Below are positions 1 through 8,985 of a stretch of 64,000 nucleotides of DNA, in pieces. The stretch is taken from NCBI GenBank assembly GCA_046964515.1, contig JBKUYM010000004.1:62001-126000 (forward strand), read 5' to 3'. Origin of the DNA: UMGS1663 sp046964515 (GTDB lineage: Bacteria > Bacillota > Clostridia > TANB77 > CAG-508). Numbering within the stretch: the first letter of the stretch is position 1; every line of letters begins with the position of its first letter. The notes under the pieces were generated by a model. The model did not search any database. It was given only the letters and a program-made list of their open reading frames with translations, and was not told the origin of the DNA. The position numbers and the translations under genes were made by a program.

Positions 1-1
1 T

Positions 2-1351
2 AGCAGTATGCTATGTGAAATCTATAAAACCATACCAACCATAGAGATGATTGAAAATGTAAAAAAAAGAATGCAAGAAATTATACAAAGAAATTTACCA
101 ATTAGAAAAGTGGAAATGTCTAAAGAAAAGGCTTTAGCTTTTATGGAAGCGGAAAACACCATTATTGGAAAAATGCAAATTGAGAATATGGAAAAAGAAG
201 ATGTATCATTTTATTTTTGCGAAGAATACTTTAACTATTTTTATGGTGTGATGCCAGTCTCGACAGGTTATATAAAGATATTTGATATCATGAAATATCA
301 TGATGGTTTTTTAATACGTTATCCAAGTAAAAAGCAACCCAACATTATGGAACAATATAAAGAAGGTAAAAAACTATTAGCAACATTAGACGAATATGAA
401 GATATTTATAAGGTACTAGGCATGTGTACCTTAGATAAATTAAATAAACTAGTAAGAGAAGGAAAGGCGCAGGAATTAATTTTATTATCAGAAGCATTAC
501 ATGAAAAGAAAATTTCACAAATTGCTGATAGAATAGCAGCAGATAGAAATAGAAAGGTAATATTAATTGCAGGACCATCTTCCTCTGGAAAAACAACTTT
601 TGCTAAAAGATTAGGAATTCAGTTAAGGTTAAACGGATTAAAACCAAAGACGATTTCTGTAGATAATTATTTTGTAGAAAGAGAGCAAACACCTAGAGAT
701 GAATTTGGAAATTATAATTTTGAAGCAATTGAAGCCGTGGATTTAGAACTATTAAATCATGATTTAACAGCATTATTAAATGGAGAAGAAATTGCAATGC
801 CAACTTTTGATTTTAAAGATGGACGTAAAATTTATAAGGGCGAAAAAATGTCTTTGGAAGTAGATGAAGTTTTGGTGATGGAAGGTATCCATTGTTTAAA
901 TGACAAATTAACAATAGCCATTCCAAAGGAACAAAAATTTAAGATTTATATTAGTGCTTTAACAGTTTTAAATATAGATTATTACAATCGAATTTCAACT
1001 ACCGATACTAGAATTATTAGAAGAACTGTACGAGATAGCCAGTTTAGAGGATATCCAGCAGAAAAAACATTGGCTACTTGGTATTCGGTTACAGAAGGGG
1101 AAGAAAAAAATATATTTCCCTATCAAGAAGAAGCAGATGTGATGTTTAACTCTTCATTAATTTATGAGTTTAATGCCTTAAAAGATTATGCGCTTCCATT
1201 ATTTCAGAAAATAGGTAGAGAAAATAAGGAATATGCAGAGGCTAAAAGATTAGCAGAGTTTTTAAAATATTTTGAACCAATTTCTATAGAAGATGTACCT
1301 AAAAACTCTTTGTTACAAGAATTCTTAGGAAATAGTATATTTGAATATTAA
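2..1351 (+). CDS. Uridine kinase-like nucleoside kinase (5' end outside window)
   Basis: This is a P-loop nucleoside kinase of the Udk/phosphoribulokinase superfamily, in the version that carries a threonyl-tRNA-synthetase-like N-terminal half. The Walker A motif GPSSSGKTTF lies about 190 residues after the first ATG at 8, followed by the nucleoside-binding region (SVDNYF, then FDFKDGR). The frame is open to the left edge, with no stop before position 2. Family members are usually about 550 residues with an N-terminal TGS region, so the true start is very probably upstream and the ATG at 8 is internal. The substrate is inferred from the family only. The gene ends in a large shared palindromic terminator. 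Confidence 0.8.
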   Translation, partial: SSMLCEIYKTIPTIEMIENVKKRMQEIIQRNLPIRKVEMSKEKALAFMEAENTIIGKMQIENMEKEDVSFYFCEEYFNYFYGVMPVSTGYIKIFDIMKYHDGFLIRYPSKKQPNIMEQYKEGKKLLATLDEYEDIYKVLGMCTLDKLNKLVREGKAQELILLSEALHEKKISQIADRIAADRNRKVILIAGPSSSGKTTFAKRLGIQLRLNGLKPKTISVDNYFVEREQTPRDEFGNYNFEAIEAVDLELLNHDLTALLNGEEIAMPTFDFKDGRKIYKGEKMSLEVDEVLVMEGIHCLNDKLTIAIPKEQKFKIYISALTVLNIDYYNRISTTDTRIIRRTVRDSQFRGYPAEKTLATWYSVTEGEEKNIFPYQEEADVMFNSSLIYEFNALKDYALPLFQKIGRENKEYAEAKRLAEFLKYFEPISIEDVPKNSLLQEFLGNSIFEY

Positions 1352-1355
1352 GTAG

Positions 1356-1409
1356 TAAAATGGGGACGGGGTATATTTGTTTAAACAAATATACCCCGTC
1401 CCCATTTTA
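1356..1409. terminator. 54-bp perfect palindrome, bidirectional terminator
   Basis: Arms of 27 bp meet at a central GTTTAAAC (centre 1382/1383) with no mismatch. The core has GGGGACGGGGTAT facing ATACCCCGTCCCC. The outer A/T tracts supply a U-run in both directions, serving the kinase gene on the left and the thioesterase on the right, whose TAA stop (1407-1409) lies inside the right arm. A near-identical element sits at 21746-21797. Confidence 0.85.
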
Positions 1410-2129
1410 TTGTAATTTTACAATAGCATGCAATTGTTTCTCATCTTTACTTTTAATAGTAATATAATGTGTGTTTTCTATCTGTTCATATAGACAAATC
1501 AATTCATCACCCAGTTTAGCTTCTTTTTTATACATAATTTCTACATAGGAAAAATTAGTATGTAAATATACAGCTTCTGGTAAAGCTTCATAAGCAAGGT
1601 CTAAATAACAAAGATTATGCATATGATGATTTACATCAATATAACTACGTAAAACTGTGCAAGCATAACGATTAGAAAAAGTAGAAGGTTCTTTTATTTT
1701 TTCTACTTCTAAAGTATGAAATACAGATTTAGAATCAGGTTTATATTGGTTAATTAATTCCTCATCAATTTTGGTTAATCCTTTATCGATATGAATAAGG
1801 GCCCATTTGGAGGTAGCAATAACCACTAATTCTCCAGATTCATTATACATTTCGTAATCACGGTAAGAATAAAATTTTTGAGAATAACGAGACCAAGTTT
1901 TAATCATGATTTTTTCTCCATATTTTACTCTTTTTAATACCTGCATTTTCCAATGTAATAAAATCCAAGTTAAATGTGTTTGTTCTATATTTTTTAAACC
2001 ATAACCAACTTCATCAGAGTGTAAACCTCCAATATCCTCAAAATAACCTAAAATAGCTTTATTAGTTATTTCGTTTGAGATTCCTACATCACGTAGACCT
2101 ATTTGAAAAGTATGTTCATAAAATGCCAT
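1407..2129 (-). CDS. Acyl-ACP thioesterase (FatA/FatB-like)
   Basis: The 240-residue protein has the double hotdog architecture of acyl-[acyl-carrier-protein] thioesterases (Acyl-ACP_TE family), which release fatty acids from ACP in the cytoplasm. Visible family features are the N-terminal FQIGLRDVG strand, the YFEDIGGLHSDEVGYG helix and the WILLHWKMQV strand. The second domain contains the DVNHHMHNLCYLD segment, matching the conserved N/H-rich catalytic region. The start ATG at 2129 follows an AGAGG Shine-Dalgarno. It lies 32 bp after another hotdog thioesterase, so the two are probably one transcript. Confidence 0.85.
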   Translation of the reverse strand: MAFYEHTFQIGLRDVGISNEITNKAILGYFEDIGGLHSDEVGYGLKNIEQTHLTWILLHWKMQVLKRVKYGEKIMIKTWSRYSQKFYSYRDYEMYNESGELVVIATSKWALIHIDKGLTKIDEELINQYKPDSKSVFHTLEVEKIKEPSTFSNRYACTVLRSYIDVNHHMHNLCYLDLAYEALPEAVYLHTNFSYVEIMYKKEAKLGDELICLYEQIENTHYITIKSKDEKQLHAIVKLQ

Positions 2130-2161
2130 AAATTTTTACCTCTTTTCTTTTATATATATAA

Positions 2162-2584
2162 TTAGATTTGTGATTCTATCGTATTTTCCATGAGTTGATA
2201 AACTTCTGGATGTACTTTTTTTGTATTCATTGGTCTTAAATCTTTCCCTACTAAGGCATGAAGCGTTGAACCTGTATGAATAGGAACTGGATCATCCTTT
2301 TGATAAATTTCATAAGAAAATTCTACTTTGGCAGGGGATAGCTTACTAATTTTAGTTTTTACTTCTAATTCATCTTCATAATGAGCAGGTTTTCGATAAT
2401 GACAATGCAAATCTACTAAAGGTGTTAATACCCCAATTTTTTCCATTTTACTATACGATAAACCAGCTTGTCTGCAAAAATCAGTACGTGCAACCTCATA
2501 CCAAATAGGATACACGCTATGGTGAACAATGCCCATTTGATCGGTTTCGGCATAACGTACAACAATGTGACTGGTAGATATCAT
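2162..2584 (-). CDS. YbgC/FcbC-type acyl-CoA thioesterase
   Basis: This single hotdog-fold protein (140 residues) hydrolyses acyl-CoA or acyl-ACP thioesters. The signature YAETDQMGIVHHSVY near residues 11-25 contains the conserved Asp15 and the HH pair of the 4-hydroxybenzoyl-CoA thioesterase family. Length is normal. The start ATG at 2584 has a strong AAAGGAGG site upstream. It is the first gene of a two-gene minus-strand unit with the acyl-ACP thioesterase. The true substrate cannot be read from the sequence. Confidence 0.85.
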   Translation of the reverse strand: MISTSHIVVRYAETDQMGIVHHSVYPIWYEVARTDFCRQAGLSYSKMEKIGVLTPLVDLHCHYRKPAHYEDELEVKTKISKLSPAKVEFSYEIYQKDDPVPIHTGSTLHALVGKDLRPMNTKKVHPEVYQLMENTIESQI

Positions 2585-2739
2585 TTTACTTTTCCTCCTT
2601 TAACCTATAAAAGAAAGTATAACACAACTAAAAAAAGATGTAAACCAATGCGGACTAAAGAAAATGAAAAAGTTTATTTACTTTTGGTTTGATTTCTTAT
2701 ACAATGAAAGAAGAATAAGAAATAAGTAAAGGAGAATAT

Positions 2740-3624
2740 ATGTTAGAAGCATTACAATGTTGTGAAGTTTGTCCACATGCCTGCCACGTAAACAGATTAG
2801 AAGGTAAAAAAGGAAAATGTGGGTGTAAGGATACTATACAATTGGCATTAGCCTCTATTCATTATTACGAAGAACCTTGTATCAGCGGACAAAATGGATC
2901 TGGTACAGTATTTTTTTCTAATTGTAATTTACAATGTCAGTTCTGTCAGAATTACCAAATTAGTCAATTAGGAAAAGGAAAGGCTGTAACGATAGAAGCA
3001 CTAGCAGATATTTTTTTGGAGCAACAAGGAAAAGGTGCAGAAAATATTAATTTAGTAACACCAACTATGTATGCCTATCAAATTATAGAAGCCATAAAAA
3101 TAGCTAAGAAAAAAGGATTACAGATACCCATAATTTATAATTCAAATGGCTATGAAACCATAAAAACATTACGAGAACTGGAAGGCTATATAGATGTTTA
3201 TTTACCAGATTTAAAATATTATACAAATGATTTAGCAAAAAAATATTCAAAAGTAGATTTTTATTTTGAAACAGCTACAAGTGCTATTTTAGAAATGCAA
3301 AGACAAGTTGGAAAGCCTATTTTTGATGAAAGAGGAATGATTCAAAAAGGGTTAATTATTAGACACTTAGTACTGCCAAATCATATACAAAATAGTAAAC
3401 ATATATTAAAGTGGATTAAAGAAAATATGGAAGAAGATACTTATGTAAGTGTTATGGCACAGTATTTTCCAACTTACAAAGCAAAAGAGGATAGTCTATT
3501 GAATAGGAAATTAACCAAGAAAGAATATGCACAAATAGAGGAATATTTATATTTATTAGACTTAAAAAATGGCTATATACAGGAACTAGGGGAACATGAA
3601 GAAGAGTATGTACCAGATTTTTAA
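2740..3624 (+). CDS. Radical SAM protein, PflX/pyruvate-formate-lyase-activase-like
   Basis: The 294-residue protein belongs to the PflX-type radical SAM family. The cluster motif is CNLQCQFC (Cx3Cx2C), at about residues 67-74, binding the 4Fe-4S cluster that cleaves S-adenosylmethionine. An N-terminal cysteine set (CEVCPHAC, then CGC) is also typical of the family. It is related to glycyl-radical-enzyme activases, but no glycyl radical enzyme is adjacent, so its partner is unknown. A GGAG site precedes the ATG. Confidence 0.8.
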   Translation: MLEALQCCEVCPHACHVNRLEGKKGKCGCKDTIQLALASIHYYEEPCISGQNGSGTVFFSNCNLQCQFCQNYQISQLGKGKAVTIEALADIFLEQQGKGAENINLVTPTMYAYQIIEAIKIAKKKGLQIPIIYNSNGYETIKTLRELEGYIDVYLPDLKYYTNDLAKKYSKVDFYFETATSAILEMQRQVGKPIFDERGMIQKGLIIRHLVLPNHIQNSKHILKWIKENMEEDTYVSVMAQYFPTYKAKEDSLLNRKLTKKEYAQIEEYLYLLDLKNGYIQELGEHEEEYVPDF

Positions 3625-3715
3625 AAAAGCATAAAAAGTTTTATGTAACATGCTTTACAAAGAAAAAAGCTTGTGATATTATGCCCTTAATAATTAAAAT
3701 AAAGGGGGCTATTTT

Positions 3716-4573
3716 ATGACTCAAGCGGATAAATGTTTTATAGAAACTTGTAAAGAAATTATTGCGAATGGGTATTCTTCCGAAGGAACACATGTTAGAA
3801 CCAGATGGGAAGATGGACAAGAAGCTAATTATATATCTTTAGTAGGTGTTACTAACAAATATGATGTAGAAAAAGAATTTCCTATTATTACACTACGTAA
3901 TAATTCTGCAACGATAAAAAGAGCCATTGACGAAATTTTATGGATTTGGCAAAAAAAATCGAATTGTGTACAGGATTTAAATTCACATATATGGGACCAA
4001 TGGGCGGATGAAGAAGGCAGTATTGGAAAAGCATATGGCTATCAAATGGCCAAAAAATATACTTTTAAAACAAAAGAAGGATTAAAACAAATGGATCAAG
4101 TTGATTACGTACTTTACTTGTTGAAGAAAGATCCTTCTAGTCGTAGAATTATGACTAATATATTTAATCATGAAGAATTAAAAGATATGAATTTAGAACC
4201 ATGTGCTTATGGAACACAATGGTTGGTAAAGGATGGGAAATTACATTTAATATTGAATCAGCGTTCACAAGATATGTTAGCTGCTAATGGATGGAATATT
4301 ATGCAATATGCTGCTTTATTATGTATGTTTGCACAATGTAGTAATTTAGGAGTAGGAACTATTACCCATAATATAGGAGATTGCCATATTTATGATAGAC
4401 ATGTCCCACTAGTGCAAAAATTAATAGAGGCAAAACCAATGGAAGTAAGTCCTCAATTAATGATTCATAATCCAACTACTAATTTTTATGACTTTAAAGT
4501 GGAAGATTTTGAAATTGTAAATTATGATTATAACAAAGAGATTAAATTAGGAAAAATTCCTGTAGCGATATAG
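3716..4573 (+). CDS. thyA: Thymidylate synthase
   Basis: The enzyme converts dUMP to dTMP using methylene-tetrahydrofolate. The catalytic cysteine is in EPCAYGTQW (Cys163), followed by the nucleotide-binding RSQDM motif and the HIYDRHVP segment near the C-terminus. The length of 285 residues fits the family. It has a strong AAAGGGGG site and is followed 24 bp later by dihydrofolate reductase, which regenerates the folate it oxidises. Confidence 0.95.
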   Translation: MTQADKCFIETCKEIIANGYSSEGTHVRTRWEDGQEANYISLVGVTNKYDVEKEFPIITLRNNSATIKRAIDEILWIWQKKSNCVQDLNSHIWDQWADEEGSIGKAYGYQMAKKYTFKTKEGLKQMDQVDYVLYLLKKDPSSRRIMTNIFNHEELKDMNLEPCAYGTQWLVKDGKLHLILNQRSQDMLAANGWNIMQYAALLCMFAQCSNLGVGTITHNIGDCHIYDRHVPLVQKLIEAKPMEVSPQLMIHNPTTNFYDFKVEDFEIVNYDYNKEIKLGKIPVAI

Positions 4574-4597
4574 AGAAAAATAAAAAAGGAGAAAGAA

Positions 4598-5086
4598 ATG
4601 TTAAGTATAATTGTGGCTGTAGCCAATAATCAAGTAATTGGTAAAGACAATCAACTAATATGGCATTTACCAGAGGATTTAAAAAGATTTAAGACATTAA
4701 CAACAGGACATACCATTATTATGGGAAGAAAAACATTTGAGTCTTTAGGAAGAATATTACCAAATCGAAAACATATTATTTTATGTAATGATGCTAAGTT
4801 GCAAATAGAAGATGAAAATGTAGAGATATTAGAAGATATTTCTATGCTAAAGCCATATATAGATTCTCAAGAAGAACATTTCATAATAGGAGGCGCAACG
4901 ATTTATCGATTGCTAATGCCCTATGCTACGAAAATGTATATTACGCATATTCATCAAGAATTTGAGGGTGATGTATATTTCCCAGAAATCAAGCAAGAAG
5001 AATGGAAAATAGTTGCCAAAGAGAAGGGATTGAAAAATGAAAAAAATCCCTATGATTATGAATATGTAACTTATGTAAAAAAATAA
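4598..5086 (+). CDS. folA: Dihydrofolate reductase
   Basis: This 162-residue enzyme reduces dihydrofolate to tetrahydrofolate with NADPH. The N-terminal IVAVANNQVIGKDNQL strand, WHLPEDL with the catalytic acid Asp27, the cofactor-binding GRKTFESLG and the IIGGATIY motif are all present. The thyA-folA pair is a classic folate-cycle operon. It ends in a hairpin terminator at 5099. Confidence 0.96.
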   Translation: MLSIIVAVANNQVIGKDNQLIWHLPEDLKRFKTLTTGHTIIMGRKTFESLGRILPNRKHIILCNDAKLQIEDENVEILEDISMLKPYIDSQEEHFIIGGATIYRLLMPYATKMYITHIHQEFEGDVYFPEIKQEEWKIVAKEKGLKNEKNPYDYEYVTYVKK

Positions 5087-5098
5087 AATTGAAAATAA

Positions 5099-5122
5099 GA
5101 GACACCTTTTAGGTGTCTTTTC
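5099..5122 (+). terminator. Rho-independent terminator of thyA-folA
   Basis: A 7-bp stem AGACACC/GGTGTCT with a five-base loop is followed by a T-rich tract, 13 bp after the folA stop. Confidence 0.8.
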
Positions 5123-5304
5123 TAAAGGCTTCTAAATAAGTAAAATAGGAAAAGTGAGTATTAATTGAAATATTAAAGTAGCCAAATATAGAATAAATTT
5201 GACAGTTTATAAGAAAAACAGGAAGTTTAGGAAATGAATATGCTGATACGAATAATAAGTAAAACACTAGGAAAACTGGACATTTCTTAGCGTTTTTTTC
5301 ATCA

Positions 5305-5363
5305 GTGTCCCTAAAGGACAAAAGTGTCCTTTCATCAACGTCCCCAAAGGACATTTTTATAAA
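5305..5363 (+). repeat. GTCC/GGAC dispersed element, copy A
   Basis: This is a short element with three alternating GTCC/GGAC arms: GTGTCCCTAAAGGACA, then GTGTCC, then AACGTCCCCAAAGGACATTTTTATAAA. It is closely related to 23737-23796. The arms can pair in two mutually exclusive ways. It sits directly upstream of the ylxM-ffh promoter in a 330-bp gap between the folA terminator and ylxM; I see nothing else in that gap. Confidence 0.6.
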
Positions 5364-5369
5364 AAAGTA

Positions 5370-5398
5370 TTGACAAAATAAAAAAAATGGTGTAAAGT
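5370..5398 (+). promoter_or_regulatory. Probable promoter of the ylxM-ffh-rpsP operon
   Basis: TTGACA at 5370-5375 is a perfect -35 box. A 17-bp spacer leads to TGTAAAGT, giving a -10 of TAAAGT at 5393-5398. The ylxM start is 30 bp downstream. Confidence 0.6.
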
Positions 5399-5427
5399 AT
5401 ATTAGCATTACAAAAGAGGTGGTAATT

Positions 5428-5775
5428 ATGGAAAAGAATGTAAAGATTAGTATGCTTTGTGAGATATATGGAAAATTATTGACGCAAAAACAGCTAGAAG
5501 TCTTAACTGATTATTATAATAATGACTTATCTCTTTCAGAAATTGCACAAAATAATGGTATCACAAGACAAGCAGTCAGAGACATTATAAAAAAGGGGGA
5601 AAATAAACTTTTCGAATTAGAAGAAAAGCTTTTGTTTATGGAAAAGATGATGGAACAAGAAAAATGTTTACAAGAAGTTTTAAATGAACTAAGCAAAATT
5701 GAAGATGCTTCTTCTGATAAAAAAATTGAAAAAATTTTAAATCATGTCAGAAAAGAATTAAGTTGTTTAGTATAA
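5428..5775 (+). CDS. ylxM: YlxM/p13-like helix-turn-helix protein (UPF0122)
   Basis: This 115-residue protein has a sigma-70 region-4-like helix-turn-helix (LTQKQLEVLTDYY, then LSLSEIAQNNGITRQAVRD). It is normally encoded next to ffh, and in streptococci it modulates SRP GTPase activity. I chose the ATG at 5428 because AGAGGTGG (5415-5422) is correctly spaced to it; an earlier GTG at 5419 would lie inside that site. It is the first gene of the ffh operon. Confidence 0.85.
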   Translation: MEKNVKISMLCEIYGKLLTQKQLEVLTDYYNNDLSLSEIAQNNGITRQAVRDIIKKGENKLFELEEKLLFMEKMMEQEKCLQEVLNELSKIEDASSDKKIEKILNHVRKELSCLV

Positions 5776-5826
5776 CTAAGGAAAAGACAATTAGAAACAC
5801 CATTAAAAATAAGGAGGCGTTAAACG

Positions 5827-7176
5827 ATGGCTTTTGAAGGACTTTCTTCTAAGTTACAAGATATTACTAGAAGATTAAGAGGTAAAGCAAGAATTACAGA
5901 ATCTGATTTAAAAGATATGTTAAGAGAAGTAAAACTTGCCTTATTAGAGGCTGATGTTAATTATAAGATTGTAAAAGATTTTATAGAAACCGTTCAACAA
6001 AAAGCTTTAGGACAGGATGTTCTAAAATCTTTAACGCCAGGACAACAAGTGATTAAGATTGTAAAAGACGAATTAGTCGAACTTCTTGGAGGACAAGAAA
6101 GTAGAATTCATTTTACACCAAATCCACCTACTGTAATTATGTTAGTAGGATTACAAGGGTCTGGTAAGACAACAACAGCTGGAAAATTAGCTAATTTATT
6201 AAGAAAAGAAGGCAAAAAGCCCTTGTTAGTGGCTTGTGATGTCTATAGACCAGCGGCAATTAAACAATTACAAGTAGTAGGTGCACAATTAAATATACCA
6301 GTTTACAGCAATGAGCAATCTAAGGATGTTGTACAAATTGCTAAACAAGCAGTAAGTATGGCGTATTCTAAGTTAAATGATGTAGTTATTCTAGATACGG
6401 CAGGTAGACTTCACATAGATGAAGAATTAATGCAAGAACTAAAAAATATGAAACAAAGTGTAAAACCTCATGAGATTTTATTAGTAGTAGATAGTATGAC
6501 AGGGCAAGATGCTGTTAATGTGGCAACCTCGTTTAACGAAGCTTTAGGAATTGATGGAGTTGTGCTTACTAAATTAGATGGTGATACACGTGGTGGTGCT
6601 GCTTTATCTGTAAAAAAAGTAACAGGAAGACCAATTAAATTTGCAGCAACAGGTGAAAAACTAAGTGATATAGAGGTATTTCATCCAGATAGAATGGCTT
6701 CTAGAATTTTAGGCATGGGAGATGTTTTATCCATCATAGAAAAAGCGGAAGAATCCTTTGATTTAGAAGAAGCAGAAAAGTTAGAAAAGCAATTTAAGAA
6801 AAAGGATTTGGATTTAAATGATTATCTATCCCAATTAAGACAAGTTAAAAAAATGGGTTCTTTTTCTTCTATTTTAAAAATGATTCCAGGTATGAGTAGT
6901 ATAAAAGATCTAAAAGTAGATGATAAAGAATTTGTTAGGATAGAAGCTATGATTTGCTCTATGACGAAAGAAGAAAGACAAAATCCCAAAATTCTAAATG
7001 CAAGTAGAAGAATTCGTATTGCTAAGGGTAGTGGTACTACTGTTCAACAAATTAACCAATTTATGAAATCCTTTGAAATGACACAAAAAATGATGAAGAA
7101 AATGCAAAATGGAAAAGGAATGAAAAACATGATGAAAAATATAAATCCGAATGATTTAAAAAATTTCAAAATGTAA
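5827..7176 (+). CDS. ffh: Signal recognition particle protein Ffh
   Basis: This is the SRP54 GTPase that, with SRP RNA, targets nascent membrane proteins. The N domain covers residues 1-95. The G domain has G1 GLQGSGKTT (108-116), DTAGRLHID and TKLDGDTRGG. A methionine-rich M domain occupies about 300-449 and binds SRP RNA and signal peptides. The length of 449 is normal. No SRP RNA gene was recognised nearby. Confidence 0.97.
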   Translation: MAFEGLSSKLQDITRRLRGKARITESDLKDMLREVKLALLEADVNYKIVKDFIETVQQKALGQDVLKSLTPGQQVIKIVKDELVELLGGQESRIHFTPNPPTVIMLVGLQGSGKTTTAGKLANLLRKEGKKPLLVACDVYRPAAIKQLQVVGAQLNIPVYSNEQSKDVVQIAKQAVSMAYSKLNDVVILDTAGRLHIDEELMQELKNMKQSVKPHEILLVVDSMTGQDAVNVATSFNEALGIDGVVLTKLDGDTRGGAALSVKKVTGRPIKFAATGEKLSDIEVFHPDRMASRILGMGDVLSIIEKAEESFDLEEAEKLEKQFKKKDLDLNDYLSQLRQVKKMGSFSSILKMIPGMSSIKDLKVDDKEFVRIEAMICSMTKEERQNPKILNASRRIRIAKGSGTTVQQINQFMKSFEMTQKMMKKMQNGKGMKNMMKNINPNDLKNFKM

Positions 7177-7239
7177 AGAAATTTAAGTTATTAATTTTTT
7201 ATATTAATAAAAAAGATATTTGCAGGAGGTGAAAAGGAA

Positions 7240-7473
7240 ATGGTAAAGATTAGATTAAAAAGAGTAGGTGCTAAAAAAGCTCCATTTTATCATATTGTTG
7301 TAGCAGATTCTAGATCTCCAAGAGATGGTAAAATCATTGAACAAATTGGAACATATGATCCAATGACAACACCATCTACAATTGTAGTTGATCAAGAAAA
7401 AGTAGCAACTTGGATTAAAAATGGTGCAAAACCAACAGATACTGTAAAAGCGCTAATTGAAAAAGCAAAATAA
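7240..7473 (+). CDS. rpsP: 30S ribosomal protein S16
   Basis: The 77-residue protein begins MVKIRLKRVGAKKAPFYHIVVADSRSPRDG, the S16 consensus, and continues with the IEQIGTYDPM strand. It is the third gene of the conserved ffh-rplS cluster and has a strong AGGAGGTG site. Confidence 0.97.
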   Translation: MVKIRLKRVGAKKAPFYHIVVADSRSPRDGKIIEQIGTYDPMTTPSTIVVDQEKVATWIKNGAKPTDTVKALIEKAK

Positions 7474-7501
7474 GAGGGACCGTCTTTAAGGAGGAACCAA
7501 A

Positions 7502-7735
7502 ATGAAAGAAATGTTAGAAACGATAATTTTTAGCCTAATAGAAGATAAAGAAGCTATGGAAATTACACAAAGAGATTCTGAAAAAGAAATTTCTTTTGAA
7601 GTAAAAGTTGCTTCTACAGATATGGGCAGAGTTATTGGTAAACAAGGAAGAGTGGCAAAAGCCATTAGAACAATGATGAAGGCATTAGCTGGAAAAGAAC
7701 ATAAAAAAGTAATGATAGAATTTATAGAAAAGTAA
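7502..7735 (+). CDS. khpA: KH-domain RNA-binding protein KhpA
   Basis: This is a small (77 residues) single KH-domain protein with the GxxG loop in MGRVIGKQGRVAKAIRTMM. KhpA (YlqC) works with KhpB in RNA binding linked to cell elongation and division in Gram-positives. The position between rpsP and rimM is diagnostic. Confidence 0.9.
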   Translation: MKEMLETIIFSLIEDKEAMEITQRDSEKEISFEVKVASTDMGRVIGKQGRVAKAIRTMMKALAGKEHKKVMIEFIEK

Positions 7736-7750
7736 AAATGAGGAATATAC

Positions 7751-8269
7751 ATGCAAAATTATTTCGAAGTGGGACAAATTGTGAATACTTTTGGAGTAAA
7801 GGGAATGGTTAAAGTAAAGCCTTTTACAGATGATATAAGTCGATTTGAAGAATTAAAAGAAGTTTATATCTGCCAAAAAGAAAATAAACAAAAAGTAACA
7901 ATTGAGAAAGTAAGTTATCATAAAGATATGGTTTTATTGAAAATAAAAGGCATTGAAGATATGACAGCTGCTGAAAAAGTAAAGGGACTATATTTAGAAA
8001 TTGATAGGAAACAAGCTAAAAAACTACCTAAGGATACCTATTTTATTGCTGACTTATTAGGACTAGAAGTTTATTCTGATGAAGGAGAAATGCTAGGAAT
8101 AGTAGACGATATTTTTCCAACGGGTAGTAATGATGTATATGTTGTTAAAAATGAACTTGGAAAACAAATTCTGTTACCAAGTATTCCAGAAGTGCTAAAA
8201 GACATTGATTTAGAAAAAGGAAAAATTACTGTTCATTTATTAAAAGGACTAAGAGAAGATAAAAGCTAA
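7751..8269 (+). CDS. rimM: Ribosome maturation factor RimM
   Basis: The protein assists 16S processing and 30S head assembly by binding S19. The N-terminal beta-barrel begins with GQIVNTFGVKGMVKV. The C-terminal PRC-barrel contains DLLGLEVYSDEGEMLG and ILLPSIPEVLKDID. Length is 172 residues, as expected. It lies 15 bp after khpA. Confidence 0.95.
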   Translation: MQNYFEVGQIVNTFGVKGMVKVKPFTDDISRFEELKEVYICQKENKQKVTIEKVSYHKDMVLLKIKGIEDMTAAEKVKGLYLEIDRKQAKKLPKDTYFIADLLGLEVYSDEGEMLGIVDDIFPTGSNDVYVVKNELGKQILLPSIPEVLKDIDLEKGKITVHLLKGLREDKS

Positions 8270-8285
8270 AAAGAGGTGAAAAAAC

Positions 8286-8957
8286 ATGCAGTTTGATGTG
8301 CTTACCTTATTTCCAGAAATGTTTGAGCCAATGAAACAAAGTATTTTAGGAAGGGCAATGGAAAGCCAAAAGATTCAAATCAATTTAATCAATATAAGAG
8401 ACTTTTCAAAAGATAAACACAAAAAAGTGGATGATACACCTTATGGTGGTGGTGCAGGAATGGTGATTAGACCAGATGTGGTCTATGAGGCCTATCGTTC
8501 TATTAAAGAAAGAGAAAATGCAAAACTTATTTATTTAACACCACAAGGAAGAACCTTAGACCAACAAAAAGTGGAACAGTTAAGTAAAGAAAAACAAATT
8601 ATTCTACTTTGTGGACATTATGAAGGCATTGATGAAAGAGTCATTGAAGAACTTAAGCCAGAAGAAATTTCAATAGGAGATTATGTATTAACAGGTGGAG
8701 AACTACCAGCAATGGTGGTAATGGATGCGGTTAGCCGTTATGTAGAAGGTGTTTTAACAGAAGAATCTATCAAAGAAGAATCTTTTAGTCATCACCTTTT
8801 AGAATATCCACAATACACAAGACCGGAGAGATTTCTAAATAGAGAAGTTCCAGAAATTTTAAAATCAGGTCATCATGAAAATATTCACAAATGGAGACAA
8901 GAAAAAGCATTAGAAGTAACCAAACAAAAAAGACCAGATTTATTAGAAAATAACTAA
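8286..8957 (+). CDS. trmD: tRNA (guanine-N1-)-methyltransferase TrmD
   Basis: TrmD methylates G37 of tRNAs with G at position 36, which prevents +1 frameshifting. The SPOUT knot residues are visible in LCGHYEGIDERV and GDYVLTGGELPAM; PYGGGAGMV and the C-terminal HHLLEYPQYTRP are conserved. The protein is 223 residues, slightly short but complete. Its role in frame maintenance is of interest given the CGG shifts seen elsewhere in this window. Confidence 0.96.
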   Translation: MQFDVLTLFPEMFEPMKQSILGRAMESQKIQINLINIRDFSKDKHKKVDDTPYGGGAGMVIRPDVVYEAYRSIKERENAKLIYLTPQGRTLDQQKVEQLSKEKQIILLCGHYEGIDERVIEELKPEEISIGDYVLTGGELPAMVVMDAVSRYVEGVLTEESIKEESFSHHLLEYPQYTRPERFLNREVPEILKSGHHENIHKWRQEKALEVTKQKRPDLLENN

Positions 8958-8985
8958 AAACGAAAATTAAGAAAGGAGAATATCC